Assembly (NCBI GenBank): GCA_033065855.1
Contig: JAVXUO010001037.1
Coordinates: forward strand, 606,501 to 670,500
DNA: 64,000 nt
Direction of reading: 5' to 3'
Origin: Escallonia rubra
Lineage: Eukaryota > Streptophyta > Magnoliopsida > Escalloniales > Escalloniaceae
Both the position numbers and the translations under genes were made by a program. Under the pieces are notes generated by a model, which was not told where the DNA came from, did no database searches, and saw only the letters and a list, made by a program, of their open reading frames with translations. Below, one piece after another: positions 10,790 through 20,773 of this stretch (position 1 is the stretch's first letter; each line of letters opens with the position of its first letter).

Positions 10790-11982
10790 GCTGGCCATTA
10801 TGCCCATTTCAATCATGCTTATCCTGTGATCCCAAATCCTCTTGTACAGTTCAAAAGTTTGGCTAGGTAGATCTGGTTCTTCTTGTCCTTGGTTGTTGAA
10901 CTGTTCATAGAGTTTGATTACCTGATCTTGACCCTGTTTTGAGGGCTCTGTGAATGCTCTACATCTCCTTAGGATTACTATCCTTCGTCCATCGTAGAAA
11001 CATGCTTCTTGAGGATCGGCTCGTATGTCTTCAATGATTTCATGGACAAATTGATTACATCAAGCTTTTCTTTCTCTGCATTATATGCGTCCCATAGTTC
11101 ATTCTTGCGTGGTCTGCAAGGTTTCATTAACCCTTTATTAGCTAATCGATAAATGAACCAAATCTGGTATGGTTGATAGAACTTAGTTTCGCTTCTTTCT
11201 GCCAAGGTTGAATATATCTGGACTATGATGATCTGTTGACTGAATCCCATAACTACAAGAACATATCAAATTATAGCTGGGAGACTACTGATGAGTTGCC
11301 AATCATTTCTATCTATTTCGATTGTGTCTATGAGTCCATGTTCAATCCATATAAGATTAATTTTGCTTGATGGTAGTGTGAGCCTTGGCCATCCATAATC
11401 CCAATTCAGGAATTCTTTTAATTCTGGGTTACGAAGGATCTCTTCGTGTTCATTTTTTTTCCTGACTAGTTCTTTTATTTTAGTAGTAATATCATATGGG
11501 AGAAGTGATTCTAGTTTTTCTAGCAATCAGATTCTTTCTTCTTTCTCTTGTAGGACTATCATTCCTTCTTCATCATTTATATTAAGCCTTTTTTTTAAGT
11601 GCTTAACATAATCAATTAATTGACTGAGGGTTCTTTGTAACTCTTTTCGATAATTTTTCCTTAGATAGTGCCAGACATTTCCAAAGAGATTTTTGCTCTC
11701 TTCACATAACCCTGGATCATAAAACGATTTTGTTTTATTATCATTGATTTGTGTTATGGTAACATTTGGCTTTAAAGATTTTTCATCTTCGTCAGTTGTC
11801 ACTTTTCTTTTTAGATCCTTGTTGTTAGGATAATAATTTTTTATTTTCTTGCCCACTTGTTTAGCGCCTTGTTGTCGACGTTTCAGCCTTACTTTCTTTA
11901 TTCCAAAACTTGTGCATTGGGCTTGAACGCTTAGTTTTGTATCGTCCTGTTTTAGGGCCTTCGGATTGGTAGTTCCAACCAT
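10790..11982 (-). pseudogene. Caulimovirid 1: ORF downstream of pol, function unassigned
   Basis: Three minus-strand frames (11982-11527, 11526-11266, 11250-10978, with coding character down to about 10790) follow pol. The first is basic, with RLKRRQQGAKQVGKK near its start. The second has Glu/Lys-rich helical character, then NWDYGWPRLTLP. The third has QPYQIWFIYRLANKG and CRPRKNELWDAY. Position after pol suggests the viroplasmin/translational transactivator slot, but I do not see the viroplasmin signature that is clear in the copies at 29098-31068. It may be a divergent form or a different protein. Confidence 0.5.
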
Positions 11983-12019
11983 CTTCTTCCGCTACTGAGG
12001 GAGGATTTGTGAGTAACAA

Positions 12020-12630
12020 AAAACTGTCCTATTTCTTTTTAGGGTAAATGACATAATAGTCGAATTTTCCTGATGGTTCTCCCAGTAGATCGACTTCAGG
12101 ATCCCTTGCTTCAAACCTTTCTTTTAAGACTTTTTGAGTAGTCTTTTTTGGGATAATAACTCCCTACATCATAAAGCATAATTCCCTAGTTAGGCTATAT
12201 GCAAGTGCATTTTTAGCTGATGAGATATATTCTACATCAAAAGTATAATAGTTGTACCATTGTTGCATCGATAAAGTCTTGTTTGACTGATATCTCTTAG
12301 GTCACTTTTTAGGAAAGCTTTAAAACACCTATTATCTGTTTTGATAAGAAAGTGTTCAGAAACTAGAAATATGTAAAAATATTTTATGCCACGTTTTATA
12401 GCTAAAAATTCTTTTTCGTTTATGCCCCGTTTTATAGCTAAAAAGATTTCCACTCCAGTATCCACACAGTTGTTCTTCAGCTTGATCAGGAGGTATTGCT
12501 TTTAATGTTGCACACCAACAATTTTCAGAAGCGTTAGTTTTTAGAACTAGCTTGTCTCCTTGTTTAGGCAAGCTTAGTTTTGACAGGGTCCCTGACCTTT
12601 TATCCAAAGAACATTTTGGGTATCTTCACC
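12020..12630 (-). pseudogene. Caulimovirid 1: RNase H domain
   Basis: Minus-strand frames at 12607-12356 and 12465-12232 give a badna-like RNase H: NCWCATLKA, EEQLCGYWSG, NEKEFLAIKRGI and LIKTDNRCFKAFL with its catalytic-type Asp. The segment FSYKT-x-HK/FLAIKRGI appears twice in different frames because of a 30-40 bp internal duplication near 12400-12450. The domain runs to about 12020, where a short C-terminal tail overlaps the start of the next ORF. Broken by a frameshift. Confidence 0.75.
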
Positions 12631-12633
12631 TTC

Positions 12634-12962
12634 CTATATCCATTTTCTTTTTCTAAGTTTTTTACTTAAGGCTTCTATTAGGTTTGATAAATGCGAGATG
12701 AATTTCCTCGCGTAATTTAATAACCCGATAAATCTTTGAAGTTGCCTTACATCATTGATTTGTTTTGGACATAACTTTATTTTTTCAGCTATATGATCTT
12801 GAAGGACAATTTTTCTACTGTCTTCTATTCTCAATCCTAGAAAGTTAATGGTGGTTTGTTCTCATTCACATTTCTTTTGGGGTAGTACTAATCCATGGTC
12901 AATGAATTCTTGTGCTATCTTTTTTAGATAATTTTTATGTTCTTCTCTGGTTTTTGAAAATA
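12634..12962 (-). pseudogene. Caulimovirid 1: RT thumb/connection after the LTR
   Basis: The minus-strand frame continues the palm just beyond the solo LTR and then reads ENDSRKI-like, KINDVRQLQRFIGLLNYARKF and SKKLRKRKWI (ORF 12834-12634). 'LQ-x-FIGLLNYARKFI' is the standard thumb motif of caulimovirid RT. It joins on to the RT half at 15081-15600 once the LTR is ignored. Confidence 0.8.
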
Positions 12963-13205
12963 CTAATTGTTCCCGACCTATTCTGGTCGTACCCAAAGGC
13001 CCACTGTGGTCCCATTTTGCATGACACGTCCGCACAAGCAACAGACATTTTCAACGCTCACAACCGGTCAAAGCGTGCACGCTCAAGTCACGTGCACTTC
13101 TTACTTCTTCTACGCAACTTCGTCGCCAAGAAACTCATCATCGTGCGACGCCGCATCACGCTTCGACATTCGCACTTCGCACGTCGTCCGTCGATGCGCC
13201 ATGGC

Positions 13206-13395
13206 ACTTGCCCAAGGAGGTTGGCCTTGGCCTCCCCCTTGGGGTCGGCCTCGGCCTTGGCCTTCCCCTTGGGGTCAGCCTCGGCCTCCCCGTTGGGGTC
13301 GGCCTCGGCCTTCCCTTGGGGTTGGCCTTGGCCTCCCCCTATGGATTGGCCTTGGCCTTCCCCCAAGGGTTGGCCTTTGGCCTCCAACCTTAGCA
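13206..13395. repeat. GGCC-rich minisatellite in the solo LTR
   Basis: Tandem units of about 25-35 bp built from GGCCTTGGCC and CCCTTGGGGTCGGCC fill this stretch. They give long chance open frames on both strands, which are not genes. A shorter version occurs in the LTR at 53014-53690. Confidence 0.85.
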
Positions 13396-13836
13396 CCTTC
13401 ACTTCTCTTCAAGCAGCCTTGCATCCTCTGCGACCTCGTCGCCCGCGTGCCAACTCCACGACGCTCATCGTCCGTCGCCCGGACGTCGTCTCCGTGACCC
13501 CCGTCGCCCGGACGTCGTCTCCGTGACCCCCGTCACCGACGTTCGGGCGTCACACTCCAACACTCCACCGCGCCCATGCGCCGCGCCGCTGATACAGCCA
13601 TGCTCCCAGGCACTCTGTCACACTACCGTGCCCCCGGCACCATACGTACTCTGTCGCGCCCATGTGCCACCATTGACACAAATGTGCCCCTGGCACCTTA
13701 CTTACTTCATCGCGCCCATGCGCCACAATCATGTCATCATGCCCCCGGGCACCACACTCATTCATCACACCATGCGCACCTTGCCTTGGTCATGGAACAT
13801 GCTTCAACCCCCTCTCCGGAGTGTACATCATCCTGC

Positions 13837-14340
13837 GGGGATAGGCGACTCCTCCGGGACACTATCTCTGCCAGGGAGCTCTTCAACTCCCCTTCCGCCA
13901 GGTAGACGGCTCCTCCGGGATGCTACCTCGGCCAGTCGGGTAGACGGCTCCTCCGGGATGCTACCTTGACTCGCTCCGAGTGCTCCGGCACAAGGACTCA
14001 CCCGCGGGGATAGGCGACTCCTCCGGGACACTATCTCTGCTAGGGAGCTCTTCAACTCCCCTTCCGCCACGTAGACGACTCCTCCGGGATGCTACATTGG
14101 CCAGTCGGGTAGACGGCTCCTCCGGGATGCTACCTTGACTCGCTCCGAGTGCTCCGGCACAAGGACTCACCCGCGGGGATAGGCGACTCCTCCGGGACAC
14201 TATCTCTGCCAGGGAGCTCTTCAACTCCCCTTCCGCCAGGTAGACGGCTCCTCCAGGATGCTACCTTGGCCGGCCGGGTAGACGGCTCCTCCGGGATGCT
14301 ACCTTGCCCTGCGGAATAGACGACTCCTCCGGGACACTAT
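13837..14340. repeat. 169-bp tandem repeat in the solo LTR, about three copies
   Basis: Units start at 13837, 14006 and 14175 with GGGGATAGGCGACTCC, exactly 169 bp apart, and each carries two copies of GTAGACGGCTCCTCCGGGAT. A partial fourth follows near 14310. This array is absent from the sister LTR at 52722-54280 and explains much of the length difference. Confidence 0.92.
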
Positions 14341-14745
14341 CTCCGTTAGGGTGCCTGCGTGACTGGCCTACGTGCTCCGGCACTGGGGGCTTGCGTTGGC
14401 ACCCCTAGGGACTATGACCCCCGGGTCACTCCGAGACGGGAGCAGGTCTTCGGAGGGCATTGCGCCTAGTTCACCTGGCAGTTGGGCATCGGGTCTTCCC
14501 CACCGCTGCCAGGCCTGTGGGACTCCGTAAGGGCTTGGATTGGAGGCTAGATCAAGGGGGTTCTCTGGCCACACCGATGCGGTGGGAGCCAGTCTTTCCA
14601 GACAGACAGAGCGACACTGTGCGGGGCATGCCGGATGAATATGCGATTCGATAGTCCGTGGAACACCGGCACCCGTGGACCCCCTGGTGACGTGTCACTC
14701 CCAGGGAGCGCCACGTGTTGATTAATGACATCATCATCTCAATCT

Positions 14746-14755
14746 CTATAAATAG
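14746..14755 (+). promoter_or_regulatory. TATA box of the solo LTR
   Basis: CTATAAATAG lies about 30 bp upstream of the probable LTR transcription start. A G-box core CACGTG (14712-14717) and a TGACATCA element (14727-14734) sit just upstream. The same TATA sequence is present in the sister LTR at 53913-53922. Confidence 0.7.
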
Positions 14756-15080
14756 AGGTCTTGAGAATTCATTTGACAGAGGACATAGAGGTTGGACATT
14801 TTCAGAACATATTTCACTTTCTCACTCTAGAATTCTAGAGAGAGAAACATACAGTACCCTGACTCTGGACCTAAGCATCGGACTGTGACTGTCATCGTGT
14901 ATTCATCTCGCGCTATCGCCCTCGCAGCACTGCCACCCTCGAGTTCTGTCTGGGAAGACCCTTGGTCTCTGCCCTTGTTCCACCCTTGCTGTGTCTCACA
15001 TCAACATACTTGGAAGCTGACTCGGACTGCAGCCTTTGTGGCACCTCCACGTAAGTACGAACTCACTTTCCTTGGCATCA

Positions 15081-15600
15081 CTAATATATCATCTATGTAT
15101 ATACTACACAGTAGTCTCCCGTGATTTTTAAAAATGTTATCCATCTTTCTCTGGAATAGAGGTGGAGCATTTGAATGGTAACGCCGTCCATTCATAAGCC
15201 CTTGTAGTGCACTAAAGGCAGCTAATGGAATTGATGATTCTTCCATTTTGATTTGCCAATATCCGCTTTTTAAATCAAACTTTGAGAACAAGTTGGCTAG
15301 CTGAATTTTGTTTATCAGCATATCCTTGTTTGGAATTTTATAGTCATCTTTGACAGTTTTGTGTTTAAAGCTCTATAGTCTATGACTAATCTGGTTTTTC
15401 CTCTAGCCTGTTCGGTGTGATTTTTTACCATGAAAGCCGGACTTGAATGAGGACTCTCGCTAAGTCTTATTAACCCTTGTTTTAGTATTTCAGGAATTTG
15501 TCGTTCAAATTTCTGGACCATCTCAAGACTATGTTGCATTGGTTTTATGTTAACCACATAATCTTTATCTTTGAGGGTCAATGTTGCCCAAGCTTTATCC
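15081..15600 (-). pseudogene. Caulimovirid 1: RT fingers and palm
   Basis: On the minus strand, 15581-15315 reads the RT start, with KTRLVIDYRALN. After a frameshift at about 15315, 15321-15086 reads KFDLKSGYWQIKM, PLFQRKMDNIF and YIDDILV. Both the Asp of FDLKSGY and the YIDD pair are kept. Coding breaks at the LTR junction 15080/15081, directly after the YIDD box, and resumes at 12962. Confidence 0.88.
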
Positions 15601-15889
15601 TTTTCTCATAATTTTAGCGGGTCATTACTAAAATTATTTTCTAACATCCTTTTTATGCTATCAAGACTAGGAATTTATTTTCCTTGTTTGCATTGATCAT
15701 GTTGGTTTATTTCTTTAACCCAACTGTCATTTTCATTGGTTATTTCTTCGTTAAGTAACTCTTCCTTGGTTACTTCTCCTTCAAGTAACCTTTTCCATGA
15801 TGCTGTTTTGTTCTCTTGACCACGTTGGGATGCATAAAGAGACTCATTCTTGATATGTTTTTGGATTTCTTCTAGTTTTTCTAAATGAA

Positions 15890-16445
15890 ACCCAAATTTA
15901 CATTTTTGACCAGCATATTTTAACAACGGAATTTTTTGACGTTGTATTTCAATATGAAACTATTCCTGAATAAATGGTCAATTTTCAGTTTGTTTTAGGA
16001 AAGTATTTTCTATTAGAAAATCACCGTCCAAGGAGTCGAATTGGATTAATCGTTCTATAGTGAACTGTTTTCCATTTATTATGACCGAAATATGATATGC
16101 TTCATACTTTGGCTCAAACTCATCTTCTGGATGAAAACCAAATTTATATTTTTGACCAGCATATTTTAACAACAGAATTTTTTGACGTTGTATTTCAATA
16201 TGAAACTCTTCTTGAATAAATGGTCGATTTTCAGTTTGTTTTAGGAAACCATTTTATATTAGAAAATCACCGTCTAAGGAGTCGATTGGATTAATCGCTA
16301 TAGTGAACTGTTTTCCATTTATTATGACCGAAATATGATATGCTTCATACTCTGGCTCAAACTCATCGCCATTTGTCATTCGCATGCTCATGAGACGATT
16401 GCTTTGATCCATTTTTATAAGGGTGATAACCTTTGAAGTCAAAAC
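15890..16445 (-). pseudogene. Caulimovirid 1: protease C-terminal region, tandemly duplicated
   Basis: The minus strand carries the segment with YHISVIINGKQFTI, SLDGDFLI and LLKYAGQKYKFGFH twice, at about 16445-16145 and 16130-15895, roughly 244 bp apart. This resembles the C-terminal half of the caulimovirid aspartic protease, placed as expected just before RT. The duplication must postdate integration or reflect a defective template, since it wrecks the frame. The catalytic D-[ST]-G box is not visible. A Glu-rich linker (15926-15675) follows toward RT. Confidence 0.65.
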
Positions 16446-16474
16446 TTAATTCTATATAAGAATTATTTGGACTC

Positions 16475-17060
16475 TCCGCCATCCGTTTAGTATTCATTTT
16501 TTTAGAGTTTCTTTTACCTTTGATAATACTCATAATGTCTTAAATACCCTTTTCAAGCTCATCTCCTGTCAAGCCCTTTTCTTTAAGCCTCTTCTTGACA
16601 GTGTCATTTATTGATATTGTGGTCATTACATGTATTGTTTCTACATGTGATGACGTACTTCGTCTGATGGGAGTGGTAACTATTTTGCACCCTATGATGT
16701 CCTGATCTGAACTTTCTTCTTCTTTGGTAGATTCTTCTACCATTTTTTCCTTTCCTTTGCCTTTTGGATTTTTAGACGTGGAAGGTATAGAAGAGACAGA
16801 ATGTCTTCTTGGTTCTTCGAGGATTACAACACATTTACTTTCTCTAATCTGCATGTGTTCTACTTGTTTATTAGCTAATCCTTCTCCTGTCACCCATTTT
16901 TTAGGCCATGATAGTTGCTTTGGATTTATCTTTCGTGCTTTTATGGCTCGGACATTATTACTTGTTTGTTCAAATAGTTCTACTTCGCTGTTTAGCTTTT
17001 TACTTAACAGAATCTGTGGTATTTACCACTCTGTAGACTAGGCGATATTGTACTACAATA
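16475..17060 (-). pseudogene. Caulimovirid 1: polyprotein part upstream of protease
   Basis: The minus-strand frame 16893-16540, extended upstream in other frames to about 17060, reads NSEVELFEQTSNN, NPKQLSWPKKW, KGKGKEKMVEEST and ends KKRLKEKGLTGDELEKGI. It lies where caulimovirid polyproteins have the end of the movement protein or the spacer before the protease. No catalytic motif is visible, so the assignment is positional. From 17061 to 17389 I recognise nothing. Confidence 0.5.
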
Positions 17061-17389
17061 TTTTTTGCAGACTTCTCGTGATTCGTCATGCCTTGAGTCT
17101 AAATCCTCAGTCCTAAACTTGAGATTTGGGCCAATTACGCAGTAGTTCACCGATACTACTTGTCTTTTGAATTTTAATATTTTAAACAGTACCCAAATAA
17201 GATGATTAAGGGATAGGATTATGATCTTCTTGTGAATAGATCTAACAGCTAGTGGCTATAGATTGTGCTATGATTGAGAGATATAAGTGATGTGGTAGAT
17301 TAGAGACTTAAACTTTGGTGGATGCGTGATATATGTGTGTAACTATATTTTGGGTACTTTTAAGGTAATACTTTTCTCTGTGTTGGATT

Positions 17390-17548
17390 TTGGCAACAGT
17401 ATGAACTGGTTGTTTTAAATTACTTAGTTATAGATTATTGTGTACAGGTTGTAGTAAGGCCTGGCAGAGCCCTGGTGGATGTTCGGATGGGCCTGCGGCC
17501 GGTCACGGGCCTAGCTCACGGGCTCACCCGTGGGTTCGGGTCGTGACA
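17390..17548 (-). repeat. LTR-end fragment (TGTCACGACCCG family)
   Basis: Read on the minus strand it starts TGTCACGACCCGAACCCACG, a typical plant gypsy LTR start, and continues with GGCCCATCCGAACATCCACC and CTATAACTAAGTAATTTAAA. The same stretch occurs at 23284-23375. No partner LTR or target duplication is seen, so this is a truncated LTR end. Confidence 0.7.
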
Positions 17549-17576
17549 ATATATGTGTGCACACGCGCGCGCGTGT

Positions 17577-17860
17577 GTTTCTAATTACAGCGCGATCTGG
17601 CCTTCCACGTTATCGAGGTGGGCAGCCTAAATCTATTTTTTTAAGTGAGCTTCGTCTGCCACATTATGGGTCGGACGTCGGTCCCATTATGGAACTGAGA
17701 TACACATGTGTGTGTGTGTGTGTCTAATGACAGCGCGGTCTGGCAGACCACGTTATCGAGGTGGGTAGCCTATATCTATTTTTTAAAGTGAGCTTCGTCC
17801 CCCACATTATGGGTCGGACGCCTGTCCCATTATGGAACTGAGATACACACACACACACAT
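17577..17860 (+). repeat. Tandem pair of the microsatellite-linked dispersed repeat
   Basis: Two head-to-tail copies (17577-17704 and 17723-17846) share TCTAAT-ACAGCGCG, CACGTTATCGAGGTGGG, AAGTGAGCTTCGTC and CATTATGGGTCGGACG. Each ends in a TG or CA array (17707-17722; 17846-17860). They are the reverse complement of the unit at 9890-10029. Confidence 0.88.
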
Positions 17861-18024
17861 GTATGTGTGTGTTGGAGATGATCTGTTGCTAGCGCTGGCA
17901 ACTTAACTTAAGTTGCCAGATGTCTGGTTAATTTTATTTTCAGCCCCTTAACTTGTAAACAGTTCACTTAAAACACACAACATACTTCTTAAAAGACTAA
18001 AATTGACTTTTTCAAGATTAGAAC

Positions 18025-19135
18025 ATGTCTTTCCCGACCAAAGGAGAATTTGGCCATACAAAATTCGTTTTAGAGCCTAATCAAAGGCGAGATTCAACCG
18101 AAAAAGTCATGAAAATTCCTTATTTATTAAATCATATGACATGAATTATACACTTAGACAATGGAACCAAATAATGGATGTATCTCATGAAACTTTAAAT
18201 ATCTGTAGAACTCTAAACAAGATAACATCTCAGATATTAACTGAGTTACATAATTCAGATAAAAGCGTAAGAAGTGAAAATCACGTCCTAAACTCAGATA
18301 ACTATTTATCAAACTTTGGAAGTTATGGCACTACCAATAAATATTATAGAAACGAAACTTCATATGTATTTAAGGAGGTTATAGCCTACAGTGGTAGCGA
18401 AAGCAAAAGAAAACCCTCTTCGAGTGGCTCAAAAGACAACAAAGGTTCCGTAAAGGGAATGAGTGTAGAAGAAATAGAAAAAATAAAAACTGACTACTTA
18501 GATAAAGTAGAAAAAGAAAAATCATTGGAAAACAAATGATTGATGAAATAGATTCAGCTATCCTAAAAGAACATCAATATAAACAAAAAGAAAAAAGAGT
18601 CATATCAGAAGTAAATAAGGCATTTGCTGATATGAATTTATGGAGCGGAGAAACCAATCCAAACTATGTAGGAGCGTGGAATCCAGAATTAAATTTAGAA
18701 AGAAATTCTAAATTTATTAACATCCTTGTAAGGACAAATTTAAAACAAGAATTTGTCCCCAAAAAATGGAAGAAATAAGCCCGTAAATCAATACGGCATA
18801 TATCTTGATATCGATTGTATTTCAAATACTGAAGAAACAATCGATAATTGTGCACAAGCCTTAAGAATTGCCATGATAGGTGGTAATTTAACAGAAAGGC
18901 ATGCTATGAAACATTTTATTCGAGCAACCCTGTGAGGAATCACAGCTAGGTTCTGGAATAGCATAGCATATAACGAAATAATATTTGAAGCTCATAACAA
19001 GCTTAATATTTCTAAAGAATGGATAATGTTTTATGCAGATAACCTCAAACGAGAGTTCTGCAGAATATCTATAAATAATATAAGTATTCAAGAAAAAAGT
19101 GCTTTCACAAATTTGTATAACTAGGGTTTTAATTT
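18025..19135 (+). pseudogene. Caulimovirid coat-protein region, N-terminal and middle parts
   Basis: A start ATG at 18025 opens a frame (MSFPTKGEFGHTKF) that shifts at about 18140 into 18141-18539, then 18536-18778, then 18753-18935, and onward past a stop to about 19125. The middle part is acidic/Lys-rich (KGSVKGMSVEEIEKIK). The later part reads IYLDIDCISNTEE, ALRIAMIGGNL and FADNLK/REFCRISI, which fits the conserved core of plant pararetrovirus coat proteins. A CCHC zinc knuckle completing it lies at 20608-20655. Four frame breaks make it a pseudogene. It is in opposite orientation to the pol region at 10780-17060, so it may come from a different insertion. Confidence 0.7.
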
Positions 19136-19197
19136 TAAGTATGAATATATAATAATCTGTCTGGCAACCGTCCAAAGCTCTCAGTCGTCACAACCAT

Positions 19198-19200
19198 TAA

Positions 19201-19239
<39 letters not shown>
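19198..19239. repeat. (GA)n microsatellite
   Basis: An almost pure GAGAGA run abuts the left end of the DNA transposon at 19241. Confidence 0.95.
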
Positions 19240-19240
19240 T

Positions 19241-20222
19241 GGGTTAATTTTACGCTACACCCCATACTTAGGGGTCAGTTGCATCCAGCACCCCATGGTT
19301 CTAAAATTGGCACCCAGCACCAAAAATTTAAAATTTTTGGTATCAAGCACCAATTGACGGTCAAAATGTCATTTGACCAGACGTCTGTTAAATTTTTTAA
19401 GGGCAAATTGGTCTTTTCATCCGTGATATCCTAGTCAGCTACAACCCTAAGCCCTTTACGTCATCTCTCTCTCTCTGCCCCTAACCACCGAGCGCTACCA
19501 TCAGCACCAAGAACCCATCTCTAGCGCCGCCGCCGTCTCTGGCGTCCGGGGTGCGCCTCTTCACCTTACGTAACATGTCCCATGCCATTCCCACCCTCGA
19601 TTTGGACCACTAATTATGTCGTGATGATGTTGTGCGGTGGCTAATCAGTTCGATGGCGACTGATTGGGAGATCGTGTGACGGGTTGATTGGGTATGTTAT
19701 GACTGAGGAGATGGGCAAGGGGTGTGTCTGGAGGTCGTTTGATTGGAGGCAGTACTGGCTTATCAAACAATCGATGTTGGTCGAATGGCCAAGGTTGGTT
19801 GTCTTCATTCAATTGGAGGCGGTGCCTTGGGTTAGGGATCGGTGGTTGTGGGTGAGAAATTTTCGGCTGAGGCAGCAATCATCCAAGGTCGGCGTTGTGT
19901 GCAATTATATTGGAGGGTGTGTCGGTCGGTGTTGGTGGCCGCGATTCAATTGGAGGGGTTACCGTGGCTTTTGGGATTGAAGGTTATGGGTGGTCATGGG
20001 TGGTCGACGGTGATGGGGTTGGGAAGATGATAGTCAACGAGAGAAAAATGGGTGAGAAAATGACGTGGAGGGCCTGATGTTAATTATTGGTGCCATTTGG
20101 AGCTGATGTGGAAGAAATGTGGATATAACCGGTAAAAAGACGATTTTGCCCTTAAACAAAGACCATTTTGACCGTCAATTGGTGTTTGATACCAAGATTT
20201 TTAAATTTTTGGTGCTGGGTAA
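19241..20222. mobile_element. Non-autonomous DNA transposon with long inverted ends
   Basis: The left arm (about 19310-19420: ACCCAGCACCAAAAATTTAA, ACCAATTGACGGTCAAAATG, GGGCAAATTGGTCTTTTC) and the right arm (about 20130-20220: AAAGACGATTTTGCCCTTAA, TTTGACCGTCAATTGGTG, TTTTTGGTGCTGGGT) are inverted copies. The left end extends a further 70 bp (GGGTTAATTTTACGCTACAC), so the right end looks truncated. There is no transposase. The interior (19490-20080) is much more GC-rich than its surroundings. Long inverted ends suggest a Mutator-like family; I found no clear 9-bp target duplication. It splits the coat-protein pseudogene. Confidence 0.75.
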
Positions 20223-20239
20223 ACTCCTAAATGACGGAA

Positions 20240-20730
20240 TGCTTTGCGATTCCTTAGGAGGAAGGATAACAGTTGTAGAAGAAGTTCTAAAGAAATATGT
20301 ACTGAAGAACATGCAATAAAAGATATGAAAAAAGCTCATATGAGTTACGAATGTTGTTCTAAAGTCGATAACATGGTAAACAACTATGGATGTGAAAAGA
20401 AGCCAAACTTCACGAAGAAAAAATTCGAGAAGAAAAGGTTTGGAAACGAAAAAAGATATGTGAAGAAATGGAAAAAATTTCAGAAAAGAAAATTTAATCC
20501 ATCAAGAGAAAAACCAAAACCATAGGGAAAATATATTAGAAAGAAATCAAATATTTCGTATAAAAAACCTTCATGTCCAAAAGAAAAATTACCATAAGAG
20601 TGTGATTTGTTGCTAGTTATGTGGCGAAAAAGGACATTATGCAAATAAATGTCCAACTAATAAAAGAAAACAAAATACAAGATCTTTCTAATTCGTTGAA
20701 GAAAGATATGAGCCAGCATGGGGATACGAA
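20240..20730 (+). pseudogene. Caulimovirid coat-protein C-terminus with zinc knuckle
   Basis: The frame at 20244-20525 gives a Cys-containing start (HMSYECCSKVDNM) followed by a Lys/Arg-rich stretch (KKKFEKKRFGNEKRYVKKW), the basic tail typical of these coat proteins. At 20608-20655 a CCHC zinc knuckle follows (C-x2-C-G-x3-H-x4-C, LCGEKGHYANKC) with an in-frame TAG between its first two Cys. Together they are the nucleic-acid-binding end of the coat protein begun at 18025. The element at 19241-20222 lies between. Confidence 0.75.
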
Positions 20731-20773
20731 TGAGGCTCTGAAGACGAAGCATAAGAGTTTGTTTCAGAATACG

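Larger units (their letters stand above)
12968..15080 (+). mobile_element. Solo LTR of a Tat-clade Ty3/gypsy element
   Basis: The 2113-bp sequence starts TGTTCCCGACCTATTCTGGT and ends CTTTCCTTGGCATCA. It is flanked by identical 5-bp duplications CTAAT (12963-12967 and 15081-15085). Start, end and body match the 5' LTR of the Tat element at 52722-54280 (for example GCAGCCTTTGTGGCACCTCC near both 3' ends), so it is the same family and orientation. No internal sequence is present, which means the element was reduced to one LTR by recombination. It sits in the caulimovirid RT gene right after the YIDD box. Confidence 0.95.
10780..17060 (-). mobile_element. Endogenous caulimovirid 1: pol region and 3' ORF, interrupted
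   Basis: Read on the minus strand this holds, in order, a segment downstream of the movement protein, a retroviral-type protease, reverse transcriptase, RNase H and a 3' ORF. That order is typical of plant pararetroviruses integrated in host genomes. There is no integrase, and the RT box is YIDD. Frameshifts, stops and an internal duplication show an old, dead copy. A solo LTR (12968-15080) splits it. The genus within Caulimoviridae cannot be fixed from the motifs visible. Confidence 0.85.

Noticed and set aside
12912..14654. Long overlapping frames on both strands (for example 12912-13526 and 13523-13969)
   Set aside because: They lie inside a solo LTR and follow GC-rich minisatellites; no family features and no conservation of frame with the sister LTR.
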